Origin: JAJZGK01 sp035538795
GTDB taxonomy: Bacteria > Pseudomonadota > Alphaproteobacteria > Rhodospirillales > Magnetospirillaceae
DNA: 64,000 nt
Assembly: GCA_035538795.1 (NCBI GenBank)
Contig: DATLJS010000039.1
Coordinates: 1 to 64,000, forward strand
Direction: 5' to 3'
In this document: positions 62,239 through 64,000 of the stretch, one piece after another
Layout of the letters: each line of letters opens with the position of its first letter
Position numbering within the stretch: position 1 is the stretch's first letter
Notes under the pieces: generated by a model
What the model saw: only the letters and a program-made list of their open reading frames with translations
The model's database searches: none
What the model was told of the DNA's origin: nothing
Translations under genes and position numbers: made by a program

Positions 62239-63288
62239 ATGAAGAAGCTGATGGTCGGCGTTCTGGCCGGCGTGATGAGCCTGACGGCTTTGCAGGTGAA
62301 TGCTCAGAATATCGATTCCCTGGTTCAGGCCGCCAAGAAGGAAGGCGCCGTCAACAGCGTCGGCATGCCCGACGACTGGGCCAACTGGAAGGACACCTGG
62401 GCGCAAATTTCCGAGAAATACGGATTGAAGCATCAGGACACCGATATGAGCTCGGCCCAGGAAATCGCCAAGTTCGATGCCGAAAAGACCAACGCCACCG
62501 CCGATATCGGCGACGTCGGTCACGCCTTCGCCTCGGTCGCCGTGCAAAAAGGCGTCGCCCAGCCCTACAAGCCCGCCACCTGGGAACAGATCCCCGACTG
62601 GGCCAAGGACAAGGACGGCAACTGGATGCTGGCCTACACCGGCACCATCGCCTTCATCATCAACAATCAGTTGGTCGCCGACCAGCCCAAGTCGTGGGCC
62701 GATTTGCTGAAAGGCAAGTACCGCGTCACCCTGGGCGACGTCGGCGTCGCCTCGCAGGCCAACAACGGCGTTCTCGCCGCCGCCTTCGCCATGGGCGGCG
62801 ACGAAAAGAACCTGGATCCGGCCCTGAAGTTCTTCGGCGAGCTGGCCAAACAGAAGCGCCTGTCCCTGAACAACGTCGATATCGCCAATCTGGAAAAGGG
62901 CGAGATCGAGGTGGGCGTGCTGTGGGACTTCAACGCCCTGAACTACCGCGACAAGATCGACCCCAAGCGTTTCACCGTGGTGATCCCGTCGGATGGTTCG
63001 GTCATCGCCGGCTACAGCACCATCATCAACAAATACGCCCAGCATCCCAATGCCGCCAAGCTGACCCGCGAGTTCATTCTGAGCGACGAAGGACAGATCA
63101 ATCTGGCGCGCGGCTACGCCCGTCCGATCCGCTCTTCGGTGGTTCTGCCGGCCGATGTCCAGGCCAAGCTGCTGCCGGCCTCGCAGTATGGCTCCGTCCA
63201 CCCCATCAAGGACTTCGCCGCCTGGGAAGCCACCTCGAAGCAACTGCCGCGCTTCTGGCAGGAACAGGTGATGGTCAACCTGCAATAA
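62239..63288 (+). CDS. ABC transporter periplasmic binding protein
   Basis: A 349-residue protein with a clear signal peptide (MKKLMVGVLAGVMSLTALQVNA) and a type II binding fold like the AfuA/PotD group (NIDSLVQAAKKEGAVNSVGMPDDW, IGDVGHAFASVAVQKGVAQPY, YTGTIAFIINNQLV). The start at 62239 is preferred over the ATG at 62230, which has no ribosome site. The ligand is not certain; neighbours (UTRA regulator, alkaline-phosphatase-superfamily enzyme) suggest a phosphonate or organophosphate. Permease and ATPase genes must lie beyond the window. Confidence 0.87.
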   Translation: MKKLMVGVLAGVMSLTALQVNAQNIDSLVQAAKKEGAVNSVGMPDDWANWKDTWAQISEKYGLKHQDTDMSSAQEIAKFDAEKTNATADIGDVGHAFASVAVQKGVAQPYKPATWEQIPDWAKDKDGNWMLAYTGTIAFIINNQLVADQPKSWADLLKGKYRVTLGDVGVASQANNGVLAAAFAMGGDEKNLDPALKFFGELAKQKRLSLNNVDIANLEKGEIEVGVLWDFNALNYRDKIDPKRFTVVIPSDGSVIAGYSTIINKYAQHPNAAKLTREFILSDEGQINLARGYARPIRSSVVLPADVQAKLLPASQYGSVHPIKDFAAWEATSKQLPRFWQEQVMVNLQ

Positions 63289-63301
63289 GGACCCGACCAT
63301 T

Positions 63302-64000
63302 ATGTCCAACAAGGTCATCCTCGTTCTCATCGATGGCCTGGCATGGCAGACGGCCCATGACTGCATGGGCTGCCTGCTGGGCTTGAAAGAGGCTGGCCGC
63401 GCCAGCCTCTATCGCCTTGAAGCCGCCCTGCCGTCGATCTCGCGGCCGCTTTACGAATGTCTTCTGACCGGCGTCCCGCCGGTAGACAGCGGCGTCATCC
63501 ACAACCACGTCACCCGCCTGTCCAATCAGACCAGCCTGTTCCATCTGGCCAGCGCCGCCGGCAGGAAGACCGCCGCCGCCGCCTATCATTGGATCAGCGA
63601 ACTTTACAACCGTTCGCCCTATGTCGCCGTCCGCGACCGCTTCACCGACGATCCCGGCCTGCCGATCCAGCGCGGTATCTTCTATCACGCCGATTCCTAC
63701 CCCGACGACCATCTGTTCCTGGACGCCGAGCACCTGCGCCGGACTTACGATCCGGACTTCCTGTTCGTCCATTCCATGAACGTGGACGATGCCGGGCACC
63801 GCCACGGCTATGACAGCCCGCAATACCGCAACGCCGCCCGCAAGGCCGACCTGCATCTGGCCGATCACCTGCTGGGCTGGCTGGAACAGGGTTATCAGGT
63901 GATCGTCACCAGCGATCACGGCATGAACAACGACCACAGCCACGGCGGCGTCCTGCCCGAGGAGCGTCTGGTGCCGCTGTTCACCCTCGGCTCGGCTTTC
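63302..64000 (+). CDS. Alkaline-phosphatase-superfamily hydrolase, 5' part
   Basis: The first 233 residues of an NPP/PhnA-like enzyme, cut by the window end. Metal Asp D11 is in LVLIDGLAW, the predicted nucleophile S47 is in LPSISRPLYECLLTG, and later metal ligands lie in NVDDAGHRHG and VTSDHGMNNDHSHGG. No signal peptide, so it should act in the cytoplasm. The context suggests it hydrolyses an imported phosphodiester or phosphonate. A Ser nucleophile instead of the Thr typical of NPPs is notable. AAGGA precedes the start. Confidence 0.87.
   Translation, partial: MSNKVILVLIDGLAWQTAHDCMGCLLGLKEAGRASLYRLEAALPSISRPLYECLLTGVPPVDSGVIHNHVTRLSNQTSLFHLASAAGRKTAAAAYHWISELYNRSPYVAVRDRFTDDPGLPIQRGIFYHADSYPDDHLFLDAEHLRRTYDPDFLFVHSMNVDDAGHRHGYDSPQYRNAARKADLHLADHLLGWLEQGYQVIVTSDHGMNNDHSHGGVLPEERLVPLFTLGSAF

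Noticed and set aside
1..64000. CRISPR arrays, tRNA or rRNA genes
   Set aside because: I saw no regularly spaced repeats with unique spacers, no cloverleaf-like sequence and no rRNA signature, though a weak tRNA could be missed by eye.

Overview
The window looks like chromosome from a GC-rich alphaproteobacterium, most likely a Magnetospirillum-like member of the Rhodospirillales. The reasons are the order eno / ftsB / pdhA-pdhB(lipoyl)-pdhC-lpdA and kdsA-pyrG-secG-tpiA-ppiD-trpE, the many chemotaxis and two-component genes, and the small hairpin repeats between genes. The genus is inferred from remembered gene content, not from a search.

Layout. 1-10.3 kb: the end of a chemotaxis receptor, then cobC and oxyR, then a signalling block. 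This block holds a CheY-like regulator, a hybrid histidine kinase coupled to a pseudo-receiver/HPt protein and an OmpR-type regulator, a second OmpR-type regulator whose phospho-acceptor Asp is Asn, a soluble globin-coupled receptor and an EAL phosphodiesterase. 10.4-12.7 kb: parC. 12.9-18.4 kb: accessory region with two different IS5-type elements flanking a short tyrosine recombinase, an AT-rich lipoprotein gene, and a divergent SDR/LysR pair bracketed by a 70-base direct repeat that reaches into the end of recO. 18.4-22 kb: recO, then cbiMNQO behind a cobalamin riboswitch. 22-28.4 kb: an aminotransferase, a DODA-type dioxygenase, a fatty-acid desaturase, small unknown genes, a TrpB2-type synthase and a repeat-rich spacer. 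28.4-36.1 kb: the pyruvate dehydrogenase operon, a decayed DUF2867-like gene, ftsB and an MFS transporter. 36.2-45.3 kb: eno, kdsA, pyrG, secG, tpiA on the minus strand and ppiD, trpE on the plus strand. 45.4-50.8 kb: an outer-membrane barrel, feoA-feoB with a Cys-rich partner, a secreted unknown, a Tat-exported M15/DUF882 protein and another unknown. 50.9-56.5 kb: a coupled three-gene signalling operon (large PAS kinase, REC-HDOD, REC with a degenerate HD-GYP). 56.5-61.3 kb: a TPR/glycosyltransferase, a polysaccharide deacetylase, a GH25 lysozyme-like lipoprotein and a phosphomannomutase. 61.3-64 kb: a GntR/UTRA regulator divergent from an ABC binding protein and an alkaline-phosphatase-superfamily hydrolase cut by the window end.

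How the genes work together. Housekeeping modules serve central carbon flow (eno, tpiA, pdh), envelope precursors (kdsA, pgm), cobalt and ferrous iron uptake (cbi, feo) and division and secretion (ftsB, secG, ppiD). Around them lie dense signal-transduction modules, several with degenerate catalytic sites. The most interesting candidates for new biology are the HK / REC-HDOD / degenerate HD-GYP operon, the pseudo-receiver-HPt relay, and the UTRA-regulated phospho-compound locus at the right edge.
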